In this document: positions 11,863 through 22,500 of the stretch, one piece after another
Layout of the letters: each line of letters opens with the position of its first letter
Position numbering within the stretch: the stretch's first letter is position 1
Origin: Telmatactis stephensoni
Taxonomy: Eukaryota > Cnidaria > Anthozoa > Actiniaria > Isophelliidae
Reading direction: 5' to 3'
NCBI GenBank assembly: GCA_029948255.1
Contig: JALIZF010001497.1
Span: 124,001 to 188,000 of the forward strand
DNA length: 64,000 nt
The notes under the pieces: generated by a model
The model's input: only the letters and a program-made list of their open reading frames with translations
Database searches by the model: none
Told to the model about the DNA's origin: nothing
Program-made: the position numbers and the translations under genes

Positions 11863-13689
11863 CGCCCGGAAGTACGTGCGTATAAGGACGCAACAATAAG
11901 AGCAAAGCATTTTTTCAAGCTAAATCCTCGAACTGTTTGTTGGTCGGTTGTGTTGTAGTTCATCTCTATCAATTCATTTCATCGGCTTACGTTCCATCAC
12001 AATGCTCTTCTGAAATAACGTACAGCTTTACGTGGCTTAGATAAGACGCCCTCCTTTCAAATTCTGCTTAAGCCATTTTTATTCGCATGGTCATGGCGTA
12101 CTGTATGCCTAGGCCATTGTAAAGCAAACCAGAAGTCCCAAATCCATCCATACACCGACATTTTATTACAACGGTACGTCGCAGGCTGGTACGGTGTCTG
12201 AACCAGGCTAAAGTGCGCGATTGCAGAAGTGCATGCAAATTAATGCAAATTAGGCAAATTGTTGTGTTCTAAGGACATTTTTCCGCAATCATAAACCTAC
12301 GGGAACGCACACTTTCTAATTGTTGCCGTAAAACTGAAAAAAAACAAGAGCATCTATCACTTTGGTCATGGTATGCAGCAATAGTCAGTTATTTATTGAC
12401 TTGCAGTAATGAATCAGTTCGACTGTTACATCGGAACTTCCAACTAACTGCTGCCATTAAAACAACAAGAGTACCTATCGCCAACCCAATTCAAGGTCAT
12501 GGCATGCAACAAAAGTCTAGTTGTCAAATAACCTTAATGCAGGGCTGCAGTAATATGTTATTGGAGTTACAAAGCTAAAGGATGGGAAAACTGAATCAGT
12601 GCGGTATTTCAACTATCATTTTTGTATGAACTTCCAACAGCTACTTAATGAAGAACAAAACAATTTCTGTCGCCATGCAGGACATGCAGAGTTTACTTTC
12701 AACATGGCATGCAACAACTGTTGAGTTAATATAACTTTTAGTTATATTAATTGGAAATAATGAGATGGAAAATGTTTTTACGGTCGAATTTCCTTGGGCT
12801 TTTCTGTTCCTTAATTCGATGGAAGTTGTTTCAACTCCAAGTGCCAAGACAATTGCTTCGGTCAATTATGTTTCCCGCTGTACAATAAGCCATATTGAAT
12901 TCCACCAAAAAGAAATATTCGAAACTTTGTCATCCCCTTACTTTTCCACGAAGTTGTGTTCAGTGATCAATTCAGTCAGCCAGAAAGTCTAGAAAGTCAT
13001 TTAACGAATACTGTATTTACAAGTGATAGCCAAAGAAAATAAAGTATCTTTTACAGTTTAATGATTTCCTCGTGATTTTCTGTTTTGTCTTCAGCATATA
13101 AAAGATAAAGCTGAATTATTGTTAATACATTGGTTTCAAGGCCCTAAAATTATACAAATTTAATTCAAAACAAAATTTTTCTCTTAGTATAAGGCTTACA
13201 AATTTGATTCAAGTGACATGAAATTCTCGCTTTTTCTATGAAACGTTGAATTAGTCTGTTGGTACAAGTGTCTTACTTTTCTTGATCTAGTGTAAAGGGA
13301 CTTTTCGACTCTTTCCTGGATATTCTCCTAGTATGTTGCAACACATTACAAGCTGGTGTACTTTTCAAATGTTCATTTTATGAGCAACAAAATAAATACC
13401 CAGAGTATCTGTCGTCAATTCCGTTGCAGCCTGCATGTTGTTTGGTTCCAAACCAACTTCGCACAGAAGTTTCGGTGAATGTTTCTCGAATGGTATATTT
13501 GTTTCTGTAAAAATAAATGAACGTGCAGGTCAGTCATAACCCATGCATGACTGAGAAGCACGTATTTCTGACAGTGACAAGTTTTTATGCTTGTGTTTCC
13601 GGCGTGGATGGCGTTTTTTTTACCAAAAGTCACATACTAGATTTTTGTAAGATGGCCATTGAACAGTCTCTACCGTTACACTCATTACG

Positions 13690-13824
13690 TGTTACAATAC
13701 TCTCAGACTACAGTGGAGCTGAATCTCTTTTGACTGCCTTTATTACACGTCCTAACTCAATACAGATATTTGATACTTGTATGTCACTTATGTAAGGTTG
13801 CGTGACGCATGGTATATTGTAACA
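13690..13824 (-). repeat. 3' LTR of the gypsy element (135 bp)
   Basis: It is identical base for base to 18,171-18,305 by eye, and has TG..CA ends. Because the element reads on the minus strand, this left-hand LTR is the 3' one. Directly inside it (13,825 onward) the minus strand reads AAAGTGGTAAGGA up to the LTR, a plausible short polypurine tract. The length is small for a gypsy LTR. Confidence 0.93.
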
Positions 13825-14007
13825 TCCTTACCACTTTGATAAGCTTGATGTGGTACTAATAACTAATTGCTATGATCAATGTCCTAAAGGTCCTTATTGG
13901 GTCTTATCCTAATCAAATCAAATCTAATCAATCTTTTGAATCTAAAATGTAACATTAACATTTGTGGATATGTATAAAGTGTTTACTGTGTTGTTCCATA
14001 AGACTTT

Positions 14008-17000
14008 CTATTTAGGCAAATAGTCCTGTAGATATGCAGGGGGTCTCCTAACACGTTGGGGTCTTGGTTGTTGTGGTGTACTGCAAGGTTCCGTTGATGG
14101 GGGTGCACCTGCTGCTTGTTGTTCAGAACCGCTGGGCGAGGGCACTTGGGTTGCTGGGCTGTTGACCTCAGTACGTTCTACTGGTTCAGGGATGGGAGGT
14201 CTCTCTTTGGTGTTCTTCAAATGGTACCGATTCCTTCTGTAGGTTCCTCCATCTGGTGTTTCGACAAGGTACGATCTTTCGTCGAGCCTTGTCGCCACCA
14301 CTCCCTTCCTCCATCTCTTTTCTCCCAACTGGAAGGGTTTCATTCTAACCACTTCACCCTCTTCTAGGGGCGACAGGTCACGAGCACTACGGTTATAGTT
14401 CCTAGCTTGCGTTTCCTGCCGTTTTTTCAGCTCTGTTTGTGTCTCTTGAGCCGAGACAACTTCTGGTTTAAGCTGAGACTTTGTTGTTGGGAGGAGTGTT
14501 CTTGTTCTCCTGTTCATGAAGCGCTGCACCGGACTAGAGCTCATGCCTTGCGTGGGGGTATTCCTGTACTCCAGGAAAGCTAAGTTTGGATCTGTTCCAG
14601 CGTCGCGGGCCTTTCTCATGAGATCCTTCGCCTTCTTAACAGCAGACTCTGCTTTGCCGTTGCCTTTGCTGTTGAAAGGGCTGCTGGGGTGATGTTCAAC
14701 GTCCCAATCCTTCACAAACTTCTGAAATTCAGCTGATGAGAATTGAGGCCCATTGTCGCTGATAAGACGATCGGGGCACCCATACCGGGCGAAATGGCTC
14801 CTAAGCTTGTTGACCACTGATTTGGTTGAGGAAGATGGTAGCTTATCTACTTCCCAGAAGTTGCTGTAATAATCTACAGTGATGAGGTATTCCTTCTTGT
14901 CGAATTCAAACATGTCCACACCAACTTGTTCCCACGGTCGTGTCGGAAGCTGGTGGGGCATCAAAGTCTCCTTCTGCTGACTGTTCTCATATGTACGGCA
15001 TGTCTCACACACTGCTACCATTTCTTTGATTTCAGCAGACATTCCTGGCCAAAAAACCGTTTCGCGGGCTCGTCTGAGACACGATTCCGCGCCCAGATGT
15101 GATGCATGGAGCTTTGTTTTCATATCGTGGCGCAGTCGGGTTGGTACAACTATTCTTTGTCCACGAAAGATGACGCCATCCTGGAGCGCCAACTCGTCCC
15201 TTACACTGAAGTAGGGGGTTACTTCTGCTGGTACGTCTTTCCGTTCTTCCGGCCAGCCAGTGAGGATCACATCCTTAAGAGCTTGTAGTGTTCTATCTTC
15301 CTTAGTTGCCTGCTGTATCTCCCTTAGCTTTGAGTTGGAGACTGGTAAAAAACTGGCAGCACAAACGTGTTCAAATTCTGCTCCCGAGGGATGTTCCGTC
15401 GTAGGTAGGTATGCCCGGGACAGGGTGTCTGCTAGGTGCATATCCTTCCCGCACCTGTATTGTACGTCGAAGGAATACTTTTGAAGCCGCATCATCATAC
15501 CTTGGAGACGCTTCGGTGCAGATGCGAGAGGCTTTTTGAGAATTGACTCGAGTGGCTTGTGGTCGCTTTGCACTCTGACTTTCCGTCCATACGTGTAGTG
15601 GTTAAACTTCTCCAGCGCGAAAACAATGGCAAGCATTTCTTTTTCGATCTGTGCGTATCTCTGCTCCGTTGGAGTTAATGCTCTGCTGACGTATGCGATC
15701 GGTTGGCCATTCTGCATTAGTGCCGCACCTAGACCTTTTGTGCTAGCATCACACTGGACTTGCAGCTCCAGGTTGGGCTCGAAATAGGCCAGAACTGGTG
15801 CATCTGTCACCAGTTTCTTGATCTCCTCGAGGGCGTTCTCTTGTTCGTCTGTCCACTGGAATTCTGTGTCGAGTCGGGCGAGTCTGCGCAGGGGCTCCAT
15901 CTTGTCTGCAAGTCTTGGTAGGAATCTGGCAAGATAGTTCACAAAGCCATTTAGGCGCTGTATGCCCTCGGCATCTTCAGGGCGGGGCATCTCAAGGACT
16001 GCTCTGGCTTTCTCCGGGTCAATTTTCAGACCTTCGCTCGTGAAGACATGGCCCATAAAAGTAACTTCTTTGATTCTCAGCCTTAACTTGTTCTTGTTAA
16101 GGGCAATTCCACGTTCTCTGCATCTTTCAAGCAAGGCTTCTAGTTTGCGATCATGATCCTCGTTGGCTTCCTCTTCTGTCTCGCCAACACCATAGACTAG
16201 AATGTCGTCGGTTATGTTCAAAAGTCCATCTAGCCTGTCTAGTGCCTGATTCACTCGCTTTTGGAATATCTCGCTCGATGCACACAAACCAAATGGCAGC
16301 CTGTTCCATTTGTACCTACCAAAGGGGGTGGAAAACGTTGTAAGCAAGCTTGACTCCTCGTCCAAAACACAGTGCCAGTAGCCTGCAGTCAGATCCACGG
16401 TGGAGAACACTTTTGCACGTGATAGCTCTGGTAGCAAGTCATCCAGCACCGGCAGTTGATACGTTTCTCGCTTCAATGCCTGGTTCAGATGTCGGGGGTC
16501 AATGCAAACTCTTAGTTGACCTGACTTTTTGGTGGTTACAACAACACTGCTCACCCAGCTTGTAGGTTCGTCTACTGCAGCAAGAACTCCTAGCTTCTCC
16601 AGACGGTCAAGCTCGTCTTTAAACTTTGTCTTTAATGCTGTAGGGACTCGTCGAGGTGGCGTTATAACTGGTTGTGCGGTTTCATCAACCTGCAGATGTA
16701 CTGTTCCAGGCAGGGTTCCAAGTTCTCTGGAGAACACATCATCATAGCGTTGTATAAGATCATCCTTAAGTAACACGTGGTCGACATCTTCACTGACCTT
16801 CACATCGGGGGGTGGAACTGCAATAAAATTATCTGCATGCACAGTGAGTAGCTTCATTTGCTGTGCAGTACGTGCACCAATTATCGGTGTCAGGTTGTCG
16901 TTTACAACAACAAACTCGACTGAAAACTTCTTTCCACTCTTGGGATTTTTAACAATCAAACGTGTGACTCCAAGCGGCTTTAGTTCCGTTCCGTTCCACA

Positions 17001-18114
17001 TTTTTAGGGTTTTCGTAGTAGGCTGTACGTCACTTCCGTTGGCATGTTTCTTAGTGATGATGTTTACAGACGCGCCACAGTCAATTTGAAAGCTGACCTT
17101 TCGTTTGTTAATTTCCATCTCAGTGTAAACAACCTTTTTGAAACCGGAGTCTTCGTTAATGGCATTGATGTTAGGATTCGATTCTTTTGTTGTGATACCG
17201 GAAAGAAAATCGTAATCACTGTCGTCGCTGTCATCACTGTCGTCGCGATCGGACTCTTGTTGTGAAATTCCGTGTATACCGCGTTGGTCTTGTTTTCGGC
17301 ACATTTTCGCGAAGTGATTTCTGCCGTTACACTTCTGGCATCGTTGTTGCCACGCTGGGCAAAGTTCCTTTTGCATCGGGTGTTTTCGTCCGCAGAATTT
17401 ACACTCTCGGGGTCGTTTATCTTGGTTTCTAGGCACTTGTTTTTCTACGTTCCAATCATTCTTTTGATTTCCAACAGATTTCCGGTCACGTCTCGACTGT
17501 TCAACAACTCGATTTACATTATCACTACTACTGCTGGCTCCTGAGATATTTTTAAGATGAGCTGCTGCTGCCTCTGAACTTCGGCACAAATCGATGCATT
17601 TTTTTAGATCTAAGCTTCTTTCTTGCAACAACCGCTTACGTATGCTTTGGTTGTACACACCGAGGACAATACGATCTCTGAGTAAGCTTTCTGACAGGCA
17701 TTCACAAAAACCACACGTTTTGGCAAGCGATCTCAAGGCGGCTACGTACGCGTCGATAGTTTCGTTTGGTTCTTGTGATCTGCTGTTAAAGACATATCGC
17801 TCGTATGTCTCGTTGACTTCACCGATCGTGAACTCGTCAAATTTTTCGATAATTTTGCTCAGGTTTTTTCGCTCGTCATCGCTCGCGAACGATAGGCCAT
17901 TAAAAATCTTTAGAGCATCGGGGCCAATACAATGCAGAAATAACGCTACCTGGTATTCCTCGGCTTGAGCTTTGAGGTTTGTAATGATACTGTAATTCCC
18001 CCAAATTTGTTTGTAAGACTTCCAGTTGTCAGCGATATTGCCATTGACTTGGAGATGACCAGGGGGCTTTATCCCTTGAATCAGTGGAGGTTGTGAGGGC
18101 GGTTCGTCTGCCAT
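14008..18114 (-). CDS. Gag-Pol polyprotein of the Ty3/gypsy retrotransposon, 1,368 aa
   Basis: A single uninterrupted frame starts at the ATG 18114-18112, 56 bp inside the 5' LTR. Gag occupies about residues 1-235. A zinc-knuckle region (about 238-272) includes a CX2CX4HX4C box, and an acidic DDSDD stretch follows (about 290-300). The aspartic protease motif is DCGAS (about 345-349), with Cys where T or S is usual. Reverse transcriptase spans about 480-700 with the catalytic TDD at about 635-637. RNase H begins near D789 and includes the SDHKPL box (about 850). Integrase has an HHCC zinc finger (about 1,003-1,039) and a DDE core (near D1068, D1120, E1156), then a GPY/F-like C-terminal region (about 1,250-1,300). 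There is no chromodomain. Gag and pol share one frame with no shift. The protein resembles the group often labelled K02A2.6-like. It is intact and may be active. Confidence 0.95.
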   Translation of the reverse strand: MADEPPSQPPLIQGIKPPGHLQVNGNIADNWKSYKQIWGNYSIITNLKAQAEEYQVALFLHCIGPDALKIFNGLSFASDDERKNLSKIIEKFDEFTIGEVNETYERYVFNSRSQEPNETIDAYVAALRSLAKTCGFCECLSESLLRDRIVLGVYNQSIRKRLLQERSLDLKKCIDLCRSSEAAAAHLKNISGASSSSDNVNRVVEQSRRDRKSVGNQKNDWNVEKQVPRNQDKRPRECKFCGRKHPMQKELCPAWQQRCQKCNGRNHFAKMCRKQDQRGIHGISQQESDRDDSDDSDDSDYDFLSGITTKESNPNINAINEDSGFKKVVYTEMEINKRKVSFQIDCGASVNIITKKHANGSDVQPTTKTLKMWNGTELKPLGVTRLIVKNPKSGKKFSVEFVVVNDNLTPIIGARTAQQMKLLTVHADNFIAVPPPDVKVSEDVDHVLLKDDLIQRYDDVFSRELGTLPGTVHLQVDETAQPVITPPRRVPTALKTKFKDELDRLEKLGVLAAVDEPTSWVSSVVVTTKKSGQLRVCIDPRHLNQALKRETYQLPVLDDLLPELSRAKVFSTVDLTAGYWHCVLDEESSLLTTFSTPFGRYKWNRLPFGLCASSEIFQKRVNQALDRLDGLLNITDDILVYGVGETEEEANEDHDRKLEALLERCRERGIALNKNKLRLRIKEVTFMGHVFTSEGLKIDPEKARAVLEMPRPEDAEGIQRLNGFVNYLARFLPRLADKMEPLRRLARLDTEFQWTDEQENALEEIKKLVTDAPVLAYFEPNLELQVQCDASTKGLGAALMQNGQPIAYVSRALTPTEQRYAQIEKEMLAIVFALEKFNHYTYGRKVRVQSDHKPLESILKKPLASAPKRLQGMMMRLQKYSFDVQYRCGKDMHLADTLSRAYLPTTEHPSGAEFEHVCAASFLPVSNSKLREIQQATKEDRTLQALKDVILTGWPEERKDVPAEVTPYFSVRDELALQDGVIFRGQRIVVPTRLRHDMKTKLHASHLGAESCLRRARETVFWPGMSAEIKEMVAVCETCRTYENSQQKETLMPHQLPTRPWEQVGVDMFEFDKKEYLITVDYYSNFWEVDKLPSSSTKSVVNKLRSHFARYGCPDRLISDNGPQFSSAEFQKFVKDWDVEHHPSSPFNSKGNGKAESAVKKAKDLMRKARDAGTDPNLAFLEYRNTPTQGMSSSPVQRFMNRRTRTLLPTTKSQLKPEVVSAQETQTELKKRQETQARNYNRSARDLSPLEEGEVVRMKPFQLGEKRWRKGVVATRLDERSYLVETPDGGTYRRNRYHLKNTKERPPIPEPVERTEVNSPATQVPSPSGSEQQAAGAPPSTEPCSTPQQPRPQRVRRPPAYLQDYLPK

Positions 18115-18158
18115 TTTATCAATCGTACACTTGCAACTTTTGGCGTCTTAGGTTCAGA

Positions 18159-18170
18159 ACGTTGCCACCA
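18159..18170 (-). promoter_or_regulatory. Putative primer-binding site of the gypsy element
   Basis: Immediately inside the 5' LTR the minus strand reads TGGTGGCAACG. TGG pairs with a tRNA 3' CCA, and the position with no spacer after the LTR is normal for a PBS. I cannot assign the tRNA by eye. Confidence 0.55.
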
Positions 18171-18305
18171 TGTTACAATACTCTCAGACTACAGTGGAGC
18201 TGAATCTCTTTTGACTGCCTTTATTACACGTCCTAACTCAATACAGATATTTGATACTTGTATGTCACTTATGTAAGGTTGCGTGACGCATGGTATATTG
18301 TAACA
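18171..18305 (-). repeat. 5' LTR of the gypsy element (135 bp)
   Basis: It is identical to the 3' LTR at 13,690-13,824, with TGTTACAATA/TATTGTAACA ends, and is followed on the plus strand by the target duplication TTACG. This LTR should carry the promoter for the minus-strand transcript. Confidence 0.93.
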
Positions 18306-19599
18306 TTACGTAGAGCACATGTACACTTACAACAACCTTCGAGCTGTTTATTGATTTGTAGTACACCAGTGGAAGCTAATGAATAATTCAGTAAAGGAGG
18401 AAAACAGTTTTACAGGCGAAAGTCGGCCTTCGATCGTTATGTTGTTGTTGTTGTTTCTTTAGCGTATTAGGTATAGCCGTATACCTCCACATACCTCCTC
18501 CAAAAGTAACGCGCAAGGCTTTTGTAATACCCCCATGATGTTCGGTTTCTTCAGTCTTCTTTCTCGGAGATTTGTAGATCTATTTTTCAGCCAGAAAATC
18601 TAGAAAGCAATTTAAAACTAGCTAATGAACAAAGTGTTTAAAGGCCAGAGAAAATAATTGATCACTGAATTGATGATTTCCTCGTGATTGCTGTTTTGTC
18701 CTTAACTTCATATGTAAAAGACAAAGTTTGATTTAATAATGATGCCTTGCTGTACTCTTTGACTTACACTGATTTACTTTTTAAAAATACTTGTCAGTGA
18801 TATAGGCTCTCAAATGGGTTTCAAATGATTGAGGATTTCTTTTTTTATGTAACATAGTGTGCGTCGAACACCAAAATGTCTTGTGGGTTTGTAAAACAAG
18901 TACAACAACTGAAACTTATCACTCGCTTTTCATATCTGCAAATCAGGAGAGCTAAAGTTTTTTATCTAAATTGTCATAATCCTTTATCATTCATATCAAG
19001 CCGATACATACGACAAAATGTCCATTGAAAGAACAAGAAGTTAAGGCCATAAAAACAAGGAATAACCAACCCAATGCAGAAAACTGTTTTGTCATGGTAT
19101 ACAATACAGTCGAGTAAAGCTCGTAAATTTGAATAATGAAGCTCGTAAATTTGAATAATAAATGCAAAAAAATTTGTACAGCCGACTGTCTTGCGGCTGA
19201 AGGTACTTCAGTTGTTGTTTCAGTCCCAAGCACGACGACAATTGTATTTCGGAGCCAAGTTAGATATCACCGATCACTGCTGTTTCCGCCTGCATGGGGT
19301 TTGCATAGTCTAGTCAACAAAAGTTCAAACATGCAAGGCTTCTGTTATAGTCCCATGCATAAAGCATCTTACTTGTCCTCGAAGATTTGTAGCCACAGAT
19401 CTATTCTGTTAGAGAAAATCTACAAAGCGCAATGAGTAATATGCGTGTAAATCAGTAAAAAGCCAAAGAAAATATAGCATGTTTATTTTTCACAGTTAAA
19501 TAATTTCCTACTGATCTCTGTTTTGTCTTTAAAGCGAGAGAAAATAGTTTTCTGGATGATTTCCAATGCAATTTCCACTGAACGTACAATTAGTTGAAT

Positions 19600-22500
19600 T
19601 GGAATGTTTTCCTACTGATTTCTGTTATGTCTTTAACATATAAATGATAAAGTTTTACGTATTTTCAAAAAGGATCTCCGGATTATACAAGTTATTATAC
19701 ATACTCATTTCGTCGTTTGGCGTACAAATGGGTTTCAAATGATTGAGAATTTCCATTCTGTGGAACGTAGTTACAAGTACATCATACAAAGGTAAAAAGA
19801 GCTTGAAAACATCTAAACATCATCACTAAGTTTTCATCAGTGTCTGTAAACATTAAACGTTTTTCTAGGCCATTTCAGAATACGTACGAACTTGGTAAGC
19901 TTCAAGCCAATGCACATTTCGTGTAAAATTTCAATTAAATTTGCTAAAACAGCAACAAAAGAAGTCCGATTGCAACTTTGGTTTTGGCCACAACAAGGTC
20001 CAACAACAACAGTCGAGTCCTGTGATTCGGTTTTGTAGGCAAGAGGCATCTCATTCAAAACTTGTACATGTGGAGAAAGAAAAACTTGAAAATCTAAATT
20101 ATTGCTTTCATGCGCACTTCTAATTACCTTTCATGCGACCAACGGGCTGTTACCAGCTTCTATTGAGAAAATCCTGCAATCGCAATGGAGTTTGAAATTG
20201 CGCAGCGTAACACCGAAGTGGCTCATTTCGACCAAAAGTACCATTCAAGGTTCTTCTACGAATTGTATTAACCCCATGAAGTTTCTTCCTCTTCCTCCAA
20301 GATGTGCTTCTTTGTAGAAAAACTCTCTCAATAATGGACTCACAAAATAAAATGTCTACCGCATTCTGATAAGGGATTATGTATCACGTAATTACAATGC
20401 AGCAAAGATAAAAGACTTTAGGAGTTTGTAAAATGAGTACATGTGCAATAATTGAAAATTGGCACTAACTTTACTTTATCTTACATCATGGCGTTTACAC
20501 ATTTTTTCGGTACAATCTCATAATCCGTTGCAACACGTTACAAATGAAGCCCGGATGCTCATTTCCAAATGTCCATTAAACGCGGTACACTACGAGTTTT
20601 GCTGCCATAAAATAGAATGACTTTCATGTCATGTCGATCGTTTCAGTCGTGCAGTAACAACAACTCGAGTTGTTTATAAACAGTAGCTATTATACCAACG
20701 ATGAAGGCTAATCAATATAAAGCATGGAGATATAGTTTGTACCGTGAATGTCCGGCTTGGACTGTTCTGGTTCCCGATTCACAAAGCGTTCGTAAAATTA
20801 ATACAAGAACTCGTGAATTTAAAATTGTTGATGAGCCATAGTAACATCCATGACTTTCACTAGAGTTGTGTGCAAATTCCCAATTTCTTAACCTTCGCAA
20901 AAATAATTATATAAGACTTTACGAGTGCTCGTAAGTTATGCGCACTTCAGTTGAAGAAAAGGATCGGCCTGTTCTAACCTGTTCTATGTCAATGTTGTTT
21001 CAAATCCAAGTGCGAAGACAATTTTTCGTGCAGTCATTGTTTACGTACTGCGTGGTTTGGCCTACTGTTCCACCTAAAGTAAGAAGCAAGCCTTTAATTT
21101 GTAATACCCCCAGTGAAGTTTCTTCCTCTTCCTCGAAGATGTGCATGTTGATCCATTCTATCAGCCAGAAAATCTCCGAAAAGCAAAGAGGTTAATGATA
21201 ATGCAGTTTAACGATTTCTTGATTTCTCCGTCTTTTTTCTTAAATAAAGATATAAGGCAATTGGTTTGCATTATTGTATAAATAAAACGTTTTACTCAGT
21301 GTTCTGTGACGGGTTTACTTAACCGAAGACAATTTCCATACTAGGCTCACAATTTCCAAGCCATCCAAGTCAGTCGAAGACCGCAAGTTTCTCGATCAAT
21401 GTTTCCTGTACCACCAAAAGCAAGGCACCAAAGGTCACATGCAAAGCATGAATGAAGTTTCTTCCGAGTTGAATTGTAGTTATGCTAATGTCAGCAAAGG
21501 ATTCCAAGGAATGTTCTTCGATTCTTCGATTGTTGTGTTCTTGTTCTTTGAAACGTTCAGTACCGCCAGCGCAAGTTTCTCGGTCAATATTTTAGTCCTG
21601 CAATTGGTATGGCATACCGTTCATTAAGTGATCATGCACCAAAACTAACACACAAAGCTTTTGTAATCGCACAAAGATTTGTAATTCTACTCTCTCTTGT
21701 TCTCGATTGTATATAGGTCCATAGCGTCAGACTAAATCTGGAAAGCAAAAATCTCATGAATGTCATATTTGCAAAAACAAACCAAGAAAATAAAGTATCT
21801 TTCCACAGTTTAATGTCTTCAAAGTGATCAGTAATATATATTGTGGTAAATTACTGTCAATACAATGCAGTTTTAAAGGCTTTATCGTACAGCGCGCAAT
21901 TGCTTAAACCATAAACGACCATCCACTCTGTCCTCATGCATGCAAAGTACACTTTGGTCCTGTCACTCGAGTGATGTTTAATAACTTGTAGTTATACTAA
22001 CTGAAGCCAATGAAATTAAAAGGAAAAACAAGGAAAATGTCCTTGACTGTACGTTATGTTCTCGTTGTTCAATCCCAAGTACGACAACAAATATTCTCGG
22101 TCAATGTTTCTTGCGTGCAATTCCGACAAAAAGATGAAAGATGTCAGTGTAGATCCTGTGTCGGAAAAACTCTGGTAAGATTCCAAGGGTGTTGCATTAA
22201 CTTCTCGCGATGTGCGCACACGAAGAGAACCTCACTTATTAATTAATATCCATTTCAAGTGGACGTCCGGAGGTACGTGCTTATAAGGACGCAACAATAA
22301 AAACATAGCATTTTTCAAGCTAAATCTTGTAACTGTTTGTTGGTTGTGTTGTAGTTCATCTCTATCGATTCATTTCATCGACTTATACGTTCCATCACAA
22401 TGCTTTTTCAAAATACACTACAACTATACGAGGCTTGTTAAGACGCCCTACTTTCCATGTGCTGTTCTGAATTCAAATTCCAGCTAGAGCCATTTTTATT

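Larger units (their letters stand above)
13690..18305 (-). mobile_element. Complete Ty3/gypsy LTR retrotransposon
   Basis: The element is 4,616 bp, bounded by two identical 135-bp LTRs and flanked by a perfect 5-bp target duplication TTACG (13,685-13,689 and 18,306-18,310). Each LTR starts TGTTACAATA and ends TATTGTAACA, a perfect 10-bp inverted repeat. One ORF fills the interior on the minus strand. The domain order (gag, protease, reverse transcriptase, RNase H, integrase) is that of Ty3/gypsy. Identical LTRs and an open ORF point to a recent insertion. The aligned position of copy B (about 24,612-24,640) has no element, which supplies the empty site. Confidence 0.95.
8305..19595 (+). repeat. 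Tandem segmental duplication, copy A (interrupted by the gypsy element)
   Basis: From about 8,305 (GAATTGGAATGTTTTT, then ACTGATTTCTGTTATG) to about 19,595 this copy is collinear with copy B at about 19,600-25,870. Clear anchors are 9,770-9,960 with 20,230-20,430; 10,123-10,640 with 20,620-21,195; 10,851-11,039 with 21,439-21,627; 12,765-13,440 with 23,300-24,030; and 18,320-19,550 with 24,630-25,860. Differences include about 0.7 kb (about 8,840-9,590) absent from copy B, a retroposon-like insert at about 11,630-11,860, and the gypsy element. It is non-coding throughout. Confidence 0.8.

Noticed and set aside
14116..17968. Plus-strand ORFs across the gypsy element
   Set aside because: Shadow frames of the minus-strand gag-pol ORF.
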